Positions 23,747 to 32,021 of a DNA stretch of 38,203 nt are shown piece by piece. Both the position numbers and the translations under genes were made by a program. The notes under the pieces are model-generated. The model searched no databases. It had not been told where the DNA came from and worked only from the letters and a program-made list of their open reading frames with translations. The stretch is from Hyphomicrobiales bacterium (GTDB lineage Bacteria > Pseudomonadota > Alphaproteobacteria > Rhizobiales > Beijerinckiaceae): contig JAIXSR010000164.1 of the NCBI GenBank assembly GCA_027484605.1, forward strand, positions 1 to 38,203. The letters are read 5' to 3'. The stretch's first letter is position 1, and the number at the start of each line of letters is the position of its first letter.

Positions 23747-24634
23747 CTAGCGCGACAGGCTGAGCAGCAGCGCGACGCCCGCCACGATCAGCACGAGGCC
23801 GAGGCCTTCCCGGCGGGTCGGGACTTCGGAGAACATCTTGCCCGAGACGAGCCGCGCGAAGAACACCTCGACCAGCGCGAGCGTGCGCACCTGGGCCGCG
23901 CTGGCCAGCGCGAAGCCGAGGAACCAGAATTGCGAGGCGAAGGCCCCCATGAAGCCCGCGAGCAGCGAGGGGCGCCAGAGCCTGACGATCGCCGCCAGTG
24001 CAGCCCGGTTGGTGGCGGCGAGCCAGGCCGAAAGCACCAGCGCCTGGAAGACCAGCCCCAGCGCCAGCACGGTCGAGGCGCGGATGCCGAACCCGCCCGA
24101 AGGCAGGGCATGGATCGCAGCCCGGAAGGCAATGGCGGAAATGGCGAACATCGCGGCCGAGAACAGCCCCAAAGCCAGCGCGCCCCAGGAGCCTTCTGCC
24201 ATGCCCTCCTTCGGCCAGGCCGTGAGGACCACCCCGGCTGTCGCCACGGCAATCGCCAGGACCATGCCGGCCGACAGGTGCTCGCCGAGGAAGACCAGCC
24301 CGAAAATCGCGACCAGCACCGGCTCGGTCTTGGTATAGGCAGTGGTCACAACGAAGGATTTCGAGGTCATTGCGGCGAGCATGAGGCCCGTCGCACCGAT
24401 CTGTGCCAGCGCCGCGATCGCGACAGCCGGCAGGGCGGAGACGGGAATCGCCGGCACGGCATCGCCGGTGCCCAGCATCATCAGGGCGAGGAATACCAGC
24501 GCGAAGGGCGCGCCGAACAGGAAGCGCACATGCGTTGCGCCGACCACGCCGAGCTTCTGCGTGAGGTCGCGCTGCAGGGCATTGCGGAGGGTTTGCGAGG
24601 CGGCGGCAAGCAGCGTGAAGATTGCCCACAGCAT
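23747..24634 (-). CDS. DMT family transporter (two EamA domains)
   Basis: 295-residue inner-membrane permease with about 10 predicted helices in two EamA repeats (about 1-140 and 150-290). Seen: GATHVRFLFGAPFALVFL near 32-49 and an A-Y-T-K-T-E-P-V motif near 98-105 at the end of the first repeat, typical of drug/metabolite exporters. The substrate is unknown. The ATG at 24634 starts the first helix at once; upstream in-frame residues are polar and look non-coding. It is divergent from thrB and converges on ispH with a 12-base gap. Confidence 0.85.
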   Translation of the reverse strand: MLWAIFTLLAAASQTLRNALQRDLTQKLGVVGATHVRFLFGAPFALVFLALMMLGTGDAVPAIPVSALPAVAIAALAQIGATGLMLAAMTSKSFVVTTAYTKTEPVLVAIFGLVFLGEHLSAGMVLAIAVATAGVVLTAWPKEGMAEGSWGALALGLFSAAMFAISAIAFRAAIHALPSGGFGIRASTVLALGLVFQALVLSAWLAATNRAALAAIVRLWRPSLLAGFMGAFASQFWFLGFALASAAQVRTLALVEVFFARLVSGKMFSEVPTRREGLGLVLIVAGVALLLSLSR

Positions 24635-24760
24635 GGTGGTGGTCCGGCCCTTCTTGCCGTCGGGAGGGATTTGACGGCGGCTCCGGCAGAGGCGTATCAC
24701 CGGCCCGGGGCTTCGTCACGCGCAAAAGCGGTGCCGGGCCGGCAAGGGAGGCGCGGGGCC

Positions 24761-25726
24761 ATGGCCGTCTATACCGATGTCAGCGCGGAGGAACTCACCG
24801 AGTTCCTCGCGGCCTATGATCTCGGCCCGTTGCTGAGCTTCAAGGGCATTGCCGAGGGGGTCGAGAATTCGAACTTCCTGATCGAGACAGGTCGCGGCCG
24901 CTTCATCCTCACGCTCTACGAGAAGCGCGTGAAGCCGGAGGACCTTCCGTTCTTCCTCGGCCTGATGGGGCATCTGGCCGATCGCGGCATCAATTGCCCG
25001 CTCCCGGTCAAGGCCCATGACGGCAAGGCCCTGCGCGTTCTCGCGGGGCGGCCGGCCGCCATTGTCACCTTCCTCGAGGGCGTCTCCTATCGCCGGCCGA
25101 ACGTCGCCCATTGCCAGGCTTTGGGCACGACGCTGGCCGCCCTGCACGAGGCGGCGCGCGGCTTCACCCTCAGCCGCGAGAATGCCCTGTCTGTTTCCGG
25201 CTGGCGGCCGCTGCTCGAACAGGCCGGTGCCCGGGCCGACGAGGTGGCGTCCGGGCTGGCCGTCGCCATCCGCAACGAGCTGGATTTCCTCGAGACGCAT
25301 TGGCCGCGCACGCTCGAGGCCGGCATCATCCATGCCGATCTCTTCCCCAACAACGTGCTCTTCGTCGGCGACCAGCTCTCCGGTGTGATCGACTTCTATT
25401 TCGCCGCCCGCGACGCGCTGGCCTATGACCTCGCCATCTGCCTGAATTCCTGGTGCTTCGAGCCGGATTTCTCGTTCAACCTTACCAAGGGGCGGGCAAT
25501 GATCGCGGGCTATCGCGGCCGCCGCGCGCTGAACCGCGTCGAGATCGATGCCCTTCCGATCCTCTGCCGCGGCTCGGCCCTGCGCTTCCTGCTGACGCGC
25601 CTTGTCGACTGGCTCAATGTTCCGCCCGGGGCGCTGGTCCGGCCGCTCGATCCGATGGAATACTGGAAGAAGCTGCGTTTCCATCAGGGCGTGCAATCCG
25701 CCACGGCCTACGGGCTGATCGAATGA
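24761..25726 (+). CDS. thrB: Homoserine kinase ThrB (APH-fold, type II)
   Basis: Phosphorylates homoserine in threonine synthesis. The 321-residue protein is the aminoglycoside-phosphotransferase-fold type used by alphaproteobacteria, not the GHMP type of E. coli. Seen: [15 protein letters not shown] near 29-43 (nucleotide loop), Brenner's motif [13 protein letters not shown] at about 189-201 (catalytic Asp193) and the metal-binding GVIDFYFA with Asp near 211. The ATG at 24761 has a purine-rich AAGGGAGG about 10 bases upstream. It overlaps rnhA (ATGA, 25723-25726). The partner enzyme ThrC is 6-8 kb away on the opposite strand. Confidence 0.94.
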   Translation: MAVYTDVSAEELTEFLAAYDLGPLLSFKGIAEGVENSNFLIETGRGRFILTLYEKRVKPEDLPFFLGLMGHLADRGINCPLPVKAHDGKALRVLAGRPAAIVTFLEGVSYRRPNVAHCQALGTTLAALHEAARGFTLSRENALSVSGWRPLLEQAGARADEVASGLAVAIRNELDFLETHWPRTLEAGIIHADLFPNNVLFVGDQLSGVIDFYFAARDALAYDLAICLNSWCFEPDFSFNLTKGRAMIAGYRGRRALNRVEIDALPILCRGSALRFLLTRLVDWLNVPPGALVRPLDPMEYWKKLRFHQGVQSATAYGLIE

Positions 25727-26190
25727 GCGCCGAGAAGGAAGCCGGCGCCCGCGTCGAGATCTGGACCGACGGCGCCTGTTCGGGCAATCCCGGCCCGGGC
25801 GGCTGGGGCGCGATCCTGCGTTATGGCGAGACCCTGCGCGAATTGTCCGGAGCCGCACCGGACACGACCAACAACCGCATGGAGCTTCAGGCCGCCATTT
25901 CGGCTCTGGAGGCGCTAAAGCGCCCCTGCCGTGTGGTGCTGACCACCGACAGCCAGTATGTGAAGGGCGGGATCACCGGCTGGATCTTCGGCTGGAAGCG
26001 CAATGGCTGGAAGACGGCCGACAGGAAGCCGGTCAAGAATGTCGATCTCTGGCAGCAGCTGGATTCAGCCATCCAGCGCCATCAGGTGGAATGGCGCTGG
26101 GTCAAGGGCCATGCCGGCCATGAAATGAACGAGCGGGCGGATGAGCTCGCCCGCGCCGCCATTGCCGCGATGCGGGCGCAGGCCTCCTGA
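25723..26190 (+). CDS. rnhA: Ribonuclease HI
   Basis: Cleaves the RNA strand of RNA-DNA hybrids (R-loops, primers). The 155-residue length is standard. The catalytic DEDD set is present: Asp16 in [13 protein letters not shown], Glu54 in NNRMELQA, Asp76 in TTDSQYV and Asp140 in NERADELA, with the conserved histidines of VKGHAGH near 127-133. The ATG overlaps the thrB stop by 4 bases, so translation is coupled, the usual thrB-rnhA order in rhizobia. It converges on the peroxiredoxin gene with an 18-base gap. Confidence 0.96.
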   Translation: MSAEKEAGARVEIWTDGACSGNPGPGGWGAILRYGETLRELSGAAPDTTNNRMELQAAISALEALKRPCRVVLTTDSQYVKGGITGWIFGWKRNGWKTADRKPVKNVDLWQQLDSAIQRHQVEWRWVKGHAGHEMNERADELARAAIAAMRAQAS

Positions 26191-26208
26191 CCCGCGCCCT
26201 TCCGGCTC

Positions 26209-26694
26209 TCAGAGCTGGCAGATCAGCGTTTCGGCGGAGCTGAGCTCGGCCTTGCCGGGCGATTCCTCGATATTGATCTTCGAGACAACCCCGTCCTCGA
26301 CCAGCATCGAGAAGCGGCGGCAGCGCACGCCCAGGCCGGCCACCGACAGGTCGACATCGAGCCCGGTCGCCTTGGCGAATTCGGCATTGCCATCCGCCAG
26401 GAAGGTGATCACGCCCTCGCCGCCGGTTTCCTTGGCCCACATGGCCATGACGAAGGGATCATTGACCGAGACGACGGCAATGCCCGCCACGCCCTTGGCC
26501 TTGAAGGCTTCCGCTTCCTTGAGGAAGCCGGGCAGATGCGTCTTGTGGCAGGTGGGCGTGAAGGCGCCCGGCACGCCGAACAGAACCATGGTCTTGCCGC
26601 CGAACACATCGGCGGTCGTGACCGGCTTCGGGCCGGTTTCGGTCATCGTACGCAGGGTTAGATCCGGAAGGCGGTCTCCGACGGCGATAGGCAT
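26209..26694 (-). CDS. Peroxiredoxin, Prx5 family
   Basis: Thiol peroxidase of 161 residues that reduces hydrogen peroxide and alkyl hydroperoxides. The peroxidatic motif GAFTPTCH at 43-50 holds Cys49, with Thr46 three residues before it; the conserved active-site Arg is Arg127 in RCRRFSML. Further cysteines are Cys125 and Cys159 near the C-terminus; Cys159 could be a resolving cysteine. No glutaredoxin domain is fused, so the reductant is glutaredoxin/GSH or thioredoxin. The ATG at 26694 is well placed. The next gene upstream on the strand encodes a periplasmic DsbD-type domain. Confidence 0.93.
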   Translation of the reverse strand: MPIAVGDRLPDLTLRTMTETGPKPVTTADVFGGKTMVLFGVPGAFTPTCHKTHLPGFLKEAEAFKAKGVAGIAVVSVNDPFVMAMWAKETGGEGVITFLADGNAEFAKATGLDVDLSVAGLGVRCRRFSMLVEDGVVSKINIEESPGKAELSSAETLICQL

Positions 26695-26752
26695 GGCGAT
26701 ATCCTGAAACAGAGTGAGCGCGTGCCACCCGGCGCCGGGCAGCCACGCCTAT

Positions 26753-27586
26753 TTAAGGCCGAACCGCGCCGTCGTCGAGGTTCAGCATGATCTCGCGCGG
26801 AACCTCCCGCGTGCCGAAGGTCAGCCGCACGGGTCCGAACTTCCCGCCCTTGCCCGGCGCAGGCTGTCCTGCCAGCGTGATGGCCACGCGGCCGGGGCCA
26901 TGCGCGGCAATGGACTTCGTCTCGAGGAAGCCCTCGGCCTCGGCAAAGGCCGAGAGAAGGGCGGGATCGCCGGAATGGGCGACGCTCACGGTGAAAACCG
27001 GCGCATCAGCCGTGCCGCCCCGGGCCAGGAGGCTCGCCGGCTCGGCTGCCTTTTCCGGAACCATGCGGAGGAACTGCGCCAGCCTGTCGAGATCGGCCGG
27101 CTCGAGCGGTCGAGCGGTGCCCGCATCCAGCGCGAGTTCACCATGCAGGGGAATGCACATCGTGCCGCAGACGGCGAAATCGAGCTTCAGCGCAAGCCGG
27201 CCCTTCTCGCCTGCGCGGCTGCCACGGATCGGCAGCATCACCTGCTGGACATAACCCCAGGCCTTTCCGCCGGCCCCGTCATCGAAAGCCTTGGGGAAGG
27301 GAAAATCGAGGGCGAGCCCGGCATAACCCTGGCTGGCGGCGAAATCGGCCTGCGGCGGCACACCCGAATCGCCCACGCTGCGCCAGTAGGTCTTGTAATC
27401 CGGCGCAAGGCGGATCTCGACCGCGCCGATCACGCCCGGCGCCGGCGGTGCGGCCGGCACGACCAGCCGGATCCGCGCCTCGCGGAAGTCGATCCAGGGC
27501 GAAGCTTTCCCGCCTGCCGCATGCACCAGCACCGGCAGGGTGAGCAGGAAAACCAGGCCAAAACAGAAGCTCAGCAAACGCATCAT
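26753..27586 (-). CDS. Periplasmic DsbD N-terminal (alpha) domain protein, orphan
   Basis: 277-residue exported protein resembling the N-terminal disulfide-bond domain of DsbD/ScsB, without the membrane reductase part. A signal peptide occupies residues 1-24 (hydrophobic core, cleavage after VHA). The redox motif AVCGTMCIP holds Cys140 and Cys144. The region ITL...GPVRLTFG lies near the C-terminus; no helix follows. A start at the first of two adjacent ATGs (27586) is favoured by an AAGGATC site. It would need a separate CcdA/DsbD-type electron donor, not present here. Divergent from yqgE. Confidence 0.85.
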   Translation of the reverse strand: MMRLLSFCFGLVFLLTLPVLVHAAGGKASPWIDFREARIRLVVPAAPPAPGVIGAVEIRLAPDYKTYWRSVGDSGVPPQADFAASQGYAGLALDFPFPKAFDDGAGGKAWGYVQQVMLPIRGSRAGEKGRLALKLDFAVCGTMCIPLHGELALDAGTARPLEPADLDRLAQFLRMVPEKAAEPASLLARGGTADAPVFTVSVAHSGDPALLSAFAEAEGFLETKSIAAHGPGRVAITLAGQPAPGKGGKFGPVRLTFGTREVPREIMLNLDDGAVRP

Positions 27587-27699
27587 GTGATCCTTATGCA
27601 TCGCCGCCCCTTCAAGACCCATGAACATTCCCGTGAAGGCAGATGGATGCGGCGGAAAACCCCCTTGGCAATCGGGGCAAGGCTTGCAAATCTTGGGGC
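27587..27699. promoter_or_regulatory. Divergent promoter region dsbD-like / yqgE
   Basis: 113 bases between divergent genes. For yqgE, a TTGGCA at about 27665 could be a -35 box, but the -10 is poor. No repeat or hairpin stands out. Confidence 0.3.
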
Positions 27700-28311
27700 A
27701 TGAACCTCGAAAACCTTCGCCGAAATGCCGCGCCCGGCTTTCTCGACGGCCAGATGCTGATCGCGATGCCAGGCATGCCGGACGAGCGCTTCGCCCGGAC
27801 GGTCATCTATCTCTGTGCCCATTCCACGGAAGGCGCCATGGGAATCGTGGTCAACCGGCAGGCGCGCAATATCGGCTTTCCGGATCTGCTGGTGCAGCTC
27901 GACATCATCGCCCGCGATCAGGCCATCCGGCTGCCGCGCCGTGCCGAGCGCGTCGCTGTGCTGGCGGGCGGGCCGGTCGAGACGACCCGCGGCTTCGTGC
28001 TGCATTCGACCGATTGCGTGATCGAGGATTCCACCCTGCCCATCGCCGAAAAGATCGGCCTGACCATCACGGTCGACATGCTGCGCATGATCGCGCGCGG
28101 CGAAGGGCCGGAAAGCGCGATCCTCGCCCTCGGCTATGCGAGCTGGGGCGCGGGGCAGCTCGAACGCGAGATCCAGCAGAATACCTGGCTGCATGGCCCG
28201 ATCGATTTCGATCTGGTCTTCGGCGCGGATCACGAGGCCAAATATGACCGGGCCCTGCGCCATCTCGGCATTGACCCCGCCTTCCTGTCGGCCGATGCCG
28301 GCCATGCCTGA
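27700..28311 (+). CDS. YqgE/AlgH family protein (UPF0301)
   Basis: 203-residue soluble protein of the conserved YqgE/AlgH family; AlgH was linked to alginate regulation in Pseudomonas, but the biochemical function is unknown. Seen: the [25 protein letters not shown] pattern spread over residues 17-42, then GAMGIVVNR near 46-54 and the [15 protein letters not shown] stretch near 144-158. The ATG at 27700 gives the normal family N-terminus. It converges on the EAL gene with a 20-base gap. Confidence 0.93.
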   Translation: MNLENLRRNAAPGFLDGQMLIAMPGMPDERFARTVIYLCAHSTEGAMGIVVNRQARNIGFPDLLVQLDIIARDQAIRLPRRAERVAVLAGGPVETTRGFVLHSTDCVIEDSTLPIAEKIGLTITVDMLRMIARGEGPESAILALGYASWGAGQLEREIQQNTWLHGPIDFDLVFGADHEAKYDRALRHLGIDPAFLSADAGHA

Positions 28312-28331
28312 AACCCTGGCCTGCGGCCCGG

Positions 28332-31250
28332 TCAGGCCGTGATGCCGATCAGGCGGCGCGTCTGCTCGAGATTGATGGCCGGCCCGAACACATAGCCCTG
28401 CGCGAATTCGCAGCCGAGCTGGAACAATTCCACCGTATCGGCTTCGGTCTCGGCACCTTCGGCCACGATGGTCATGCCGAGATCATGGGCGAGGCTGACA
28501 ATCGACCGCAGGATCAGCGGCCGCTTGCCCGTATCGTCATGCCGGACGAAGCTCTGGTCGATCTTCAGCGTGTCGAAGGGGAAGCGCTGCAGGTAGGAAA
28601 GCGAGGAGAAGCCGGTGCCGAAATCATCCAGCGCCAGCCCGGCCCCCAGTTCCTTGATCTTCTGGAGCATCTGCGCGGCATATTCCGGGTTTTCCATCAC
28701 CAGTGTCTCGGTGATCTCCAGCTTGAGCGAACCGGGCTGGACCGGATAGCGGATCAGGACGTTGCGTACGTCCTGAAGCAGGTCGTTGCGGATCAGTTGC
28801 CGGCTGGAAACATTGACGCTGGCGAAGATCGGCGGGTCGACCACGAGGTTCTGCTGCCAGAGCATCAATTCCCGCGCGGTCGTTTCCAGCACGAACAGGC
28901 CGAGCTCGATGATCGTGCCGGTCTCCTCGGCGATCGCGATGAATTCCGAGGGCGGCAGCCGGCCGAGGCGCGGATGGTTCCAGCGGACGAGCGCCTCGAA
29001 CCCGGCAATCGCCCGGTCCTCCAGCCGCACGATCGGCTGGAACTGCACCTCGAGTTCCTTGCGCTCGATGGCCCGGCGCAGATCCGCCGCGAGGGTCAGC
29101 TTGTCCTGCGGGGTCGAGCGCATCGAGGCCCGATAGACCTCGATCCGGTCGCGCCCCGTCCGCTTGGCATGGATCGCCGCGAGTTCCGCGTTGCGGACGA
29201 ACGCCTCGCGGTCGACCATGGTCGCATCGTCGACAAACGCAATGCCCACAGAGCCGGTGAGATAGATCTGCCTTTCGCCATGGGTGATCGGCGTGGAGAC
29301 CGCGCGGCGCACGAGATCCGCCAGGGCCATGATCCGCTGCGGGTCCTGCTCCGAGACCACGACGAGGCCGAAACTGTCACCTGCGAGCCGGGCCAGCGTG
29401 TCGCCGGCCTTGACCACCCGCGCCAGGCGGCGGGCAATCGTCAGCAGCACCATGTCGCCGGCATTGAAGCCGATCTGTTCGTTGATCTGCTTGAACCGGT
29501 CGACATCGACAATGATCATGCTCGGCTTGACCATGCCCGGCCCGGCGGAGCGCATCCCGACAAGCGCGGATTCCAGCCGGTCGAGCAGGAGCCGGCGATT
29601 GGGCAGGCCGGTCAGGTGATCATGGATCGCGTCATGGAGCAGCCGCTCCTGCGCGAGATGGATCGAGGTGACATCGGTCATCGTGCCGACGACGCGCACC
29701 ACCTCGCCCTCGCGGTTCACCACGGGCCGCGCCTTCAGCCGGTACCAGAGCACCGAGCCATCCCGCGCGACGAGGCGGAGATCCTGTGCGATCCGGCCGC
29801 GGCGCTGCTCGATCAGCGCATTGAGGATCGTGCGGTAGCGATCGCGGTCGACATGGTGGATCACGTCCAGCAGCGCCGAGGCCCGGCCTTCCAGCTCCCC
29901 GCGTTCGAGGCCGAGATGCGCCTCGAGATCGGGGCTGACATGGAGATGGTCGTCGCTCACATCCCAGTCGAAGACGAGATCGCCGCCACCCACGAAGGCC
30001 AGCGCCTTGCGTTCGGCATCCGGGACGGCTCCGGTCGCGACGGCACTGGATGTGAAGACATTCTGCATCACGGTGAAGCCGATCAGCAGCACGATGAGGA
30101 CGAGGCCGCCCAGAAGCGCCGGCGTCGCGATGTCGTTGACGATCTGGCCATTGACGACGAGGCCGGCGGCAATCACCCAGACGAGCAGAAGGAACCAGGT
30201 CGGCACCAGCATCGTCGCGCGGTCATAGCGCTGGAGCGCGAGGAACAGCACCAGCACGAAGCCGATGATCGCAATGGCGGCGATGGAGATCCGCGCGATG
30301 CCTGCCGCCACGGCCGGATCGATGCTTGCCAGCGCGATCAGGGCGCCGATCAGCACCAGCCAGACGACGGTGATATGCGCGTAGCGCGCATGCCAGCGGT
30401 TGAGGTTGAGATAGGCGAAGAGGAAGACCAGCAGGGTTCCGCCCAGCACGGCCTCGGCGCCGGCCCGGTAGATGTTCTCGATCTCCGGCCGGACGCCGAA
30501 GAACCGGCCGACAAAGCCGAAATCGATGCCGAGATAGACCAGCACCGCCCAGGCCAGGGCGGCGGCCGCCGGGAAGATGAGGGCTGCGCGCAGGGCCAGC
30601 ACGATTGTCAGGAAGATCGCCAGCAGGGCCGCGATTCCGGTGACGATGCCGCGATAGAGCGTCAGCGAATTGAGCTTGTCCTTGTAGGAATCCGGATCCC
30701 ACAAGGTCAGTTCGGGCAGGCGGTTGCCGCGCAATTCGGCCACGAAGGTCACGACCGAACCGGGATCCAGCGTGATCAGGAAGAGATCGGCCTCGGTCGC
30801 TTCCTCGCGCTCCGGCCGGTAGCCATGGCTGGCCGTGATCGCCTCGATGCGCGAAGCCGCGAGATCGGGCCAGAAGACGCCCGAGCCGGCCATCTTGAAG
30901 CGCGGCGCCACCAGCAGCCGCTCGATCTGCTCGTTCGTTTCGTTGGCCAGCGCGAAGGCGATCCAGCGCGGGCGGGAGCCTGGCTCGCGCGCCTGCACCT
31001 CGATGCGCCGGACAATGCCATTGGCATCCCGGGCGGTCTGGATCTCGATCCGGTCATCGCGCGATTCCTGCGCCTGCACGGCCGGCAGCAGATCGATCGC
31101 CTCGGCCTGCGGCACGACGCGGATCGCCTCGAGCGCCCGGGCCTGCCCCGTCGCAGCCAGCAAAAGGCCGACCAGCAGCACGAGGCGCGGCCAGAGGCCT
31201 GGGCCACGATCCGGGCACGACGCAGGACAGGACCACGCCATCATCGACAT
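28332..31250 (-). CDS. 7TM-PAS-GGDEF(degenerate)-EAL membrane protein, putative c-di-GMP phosphodiesterase
   Basis: About 972 residues. Order: an N-terminal hydrophobic segment, a periplasmic domain (about 40-195), seven predicted helices (about 200-405), a PAS/PAC domain (about 420-535), GGDEF (about 545-700) and EAL (about 715-965). The GGDEF motif is AGDSF (near 622), so diguanylate cyclase activity is unlikely. The EAL motif EALVRW (near 752), the NVSSRQL, EITET, LDDFGTGFSSLSYL and EGAETE stretches are intact, so c-di-GMP hydrolysis is expected. The layout resembles 7TMR-DISM sensors. The start is uncertain: ATGs at 31250, 31244 and 31241 all precede the first hydrophobic segment and none has a strong ribosome binding site. 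It lies downstream of the GNAT gene. Confidence 0.88.
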   Translation of the reverse strand: MSMMAWSCPASCPDRGPGLWPRLVLLVGLLLAATGQARALEAIRVVPQAEAIDLLPAVQAQESRDDRIEIQTARDANGIVRRIEVQAREPGSRPRWIAFALANETNEQIERLLVAPRFKMAGSGVFWPDLAASRIEAITASHGYRPEREEATEADLFLITLDPGSVVTFVAELRGNRLPELTLWDPDSYKDKLNSLTLYRGIVTGIAALLAIFLTIVLALRAALIFPAAAALAWAVLVYLGIDFGFVGRFFGVRPEIENIYRAGAEAVLGGTLLVFLFAYLNLNRWHARYAHITVVWLVLIGALIALASIDPAVAAGIARISIAAIAIIGFVLVLFLALQRYDRATMLVPTWFLLLVWVIAAGLVVNGQIVNDIATPALLGGLVLIVLLIGFTVMQNVFTSSAVATGAVPDAERKALAFVGGGDLVFDWDVSDDHLHVSPDLEAHLGLERGELEGRASALLDVIHHVDRDRYRTILNALIEQRRGRIAQDLRLVARDGSVLWYRLKARPVVNREGEVVRVVGTMTDVTSIHLAQERLLHDAIHDHLTGLPNRRLLLDRLESALVGMRSAGPGMVKPSMIIVDVDRFKQINEQIGFNAGDMVLLTIARRLARVVKAGDTLARLAGDSFGLVVVSEQDPQRIMALADLVRRAVSTPITHGERQIYLTGSVGIAFVDDATMVDREAFVRNAELAAIHAKRTGRDRIEVYRASMRSTPQDKLTLAADLRRAIERKELEVQFQPIVRLEDRAIAGFEALVRWNHPRLGRLPPSEFIAIAEETGTIIELGLFVLETTARELMLWQQNLVVDPPIFASVNVSSRQLIRNDLLQDVRNVLIRYPVQPGSLKLEITETLVMENPEYAAQMLQKIKELGAGLALDDFGTGFSSLSYLQRFPFDTLKIDQSFVRHDDTGKRPLILRSIVSLAHDLGMTIVAEGAETEADTVELFQLGCEFAQGYVFGPAINLEQTRRLIGITA

Positions 31251-31419
31251 CACGAACGAACGGAAGCGGCCCGCCAGGCCGGCCGGGGCAATGATGGCAG
31301 CATGGATGGGGTGTCGGTGCGGATCACCTGATGCAAGCCCTTCAATTGTCTTCCTGTTCAAACATCATCGCCTGCCGGGGGGCAAGCGACGAGAGCGCTC
31401 GGACACGATGATTCCCCGG

Positions 31420-32019
31420 TTATTCTGGCGTGGGATCCGATTTCAGCCGGGCGAACAGCACATGGTCGCGCCGCGCCCCCGCGATCGACAGATATCCGCG
31501 TGCGTAGCCCTCGCGGCGAAATCCGGCTTTTTCAAGAACACGGACCGAAGCCCCGTTGTCAGGCAGGCAGGCCGCCTCGAGCCTTTCGAGGCCCAGCCGG
31601 AAGAAAGCGTGCCGCGACAAGGCCTTCACTGCCTCGGTCATGTGGCCCTTGCCGGCATGCGGTGCGCCCATCCAGTAGCCCAGGGTCGCGGATTGCGCCG
31701 CCCGTCGGCGGACATGCGCCAGCGTGATCCCGCCGAGGATGGCGTCGCTCTGCCGGTCGACCAGAAAGAACGGATAGGCGCTGTCCGAACGGATTTCCTG
31801 CCGGTACCGGGCAAGCCTGCGGCGGAAAGCCGTCTGGCTCAGGTCATCGGCCGGCCAGGCCGGCTCCCAGGGCTGCAGGAAGGGCCGCGAGGCCTGCCGC
31901 AATTCGGCCCAGGGGGCAAAGTCGGATGGCTGGGGCGGGCGAAGCCGCAGGCCGCCGAATTCGAGGGTCAGGATCTCGTGGGGTACCCCGCCGGTCAGGC
32001 TGGCAAGAAATCCGATCAC
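31420..32019 (-). CDS. rimJ: GNAT family N-acetyltransferase (RimJ/RimL-like)
   Basis: 199-residue acetyl-CoA-dependent acyltransferase. RimJ acetylates the N-terminal alanine of ribosomal protein S5, but the substrate of this one is inferred only from similarity. Seen: RLRPPQPSDFAPWAELR near 24-40, LGYWMGAPHAGKGHMTEAV near 113-131 (acetyl-CoA pyrophosphate loop with a GKGHMT variant of the usual R/Q-x-x-G-x-G/A) and NGASVRVLEKAGFRREGYAR near 154-173. The start is a GTG 2 bases after the thrC stop, so translation is likely coupled. An EAL gene follows. Confidence 0.88.
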   Translation of the reverse strand: MIGFLASLTGGVPHEILTLEFGGLRLRPPQPSDFAPWAELRQASRPFLQPWEPAWPADDLSQTAFRRRLARYRQEIRSDSAYPFFLVDRQSDAILGGITLAHVRRRAAQSATLGYWMGAPHAGKGHMTEAVKALSRHAFFRLGLERLEAACLPDNGASVRVLEKAGFRREGYARGYLSIAGARRDHVLFARLKSDPTPE

Positions 32020-32021
32020 GG

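Noticed and set aside
28485-31331. Open reading frame of about 950 codons on the plus strand
   Set aside because: It is antisense to the GGDEF-EAL gene. The translation is Arg/His/Asp/Gln-rich with no domain, while the minus strand shows a full sensor-PAS-GGDEF-EAL protein. Long antisense frames are common at this GC content.
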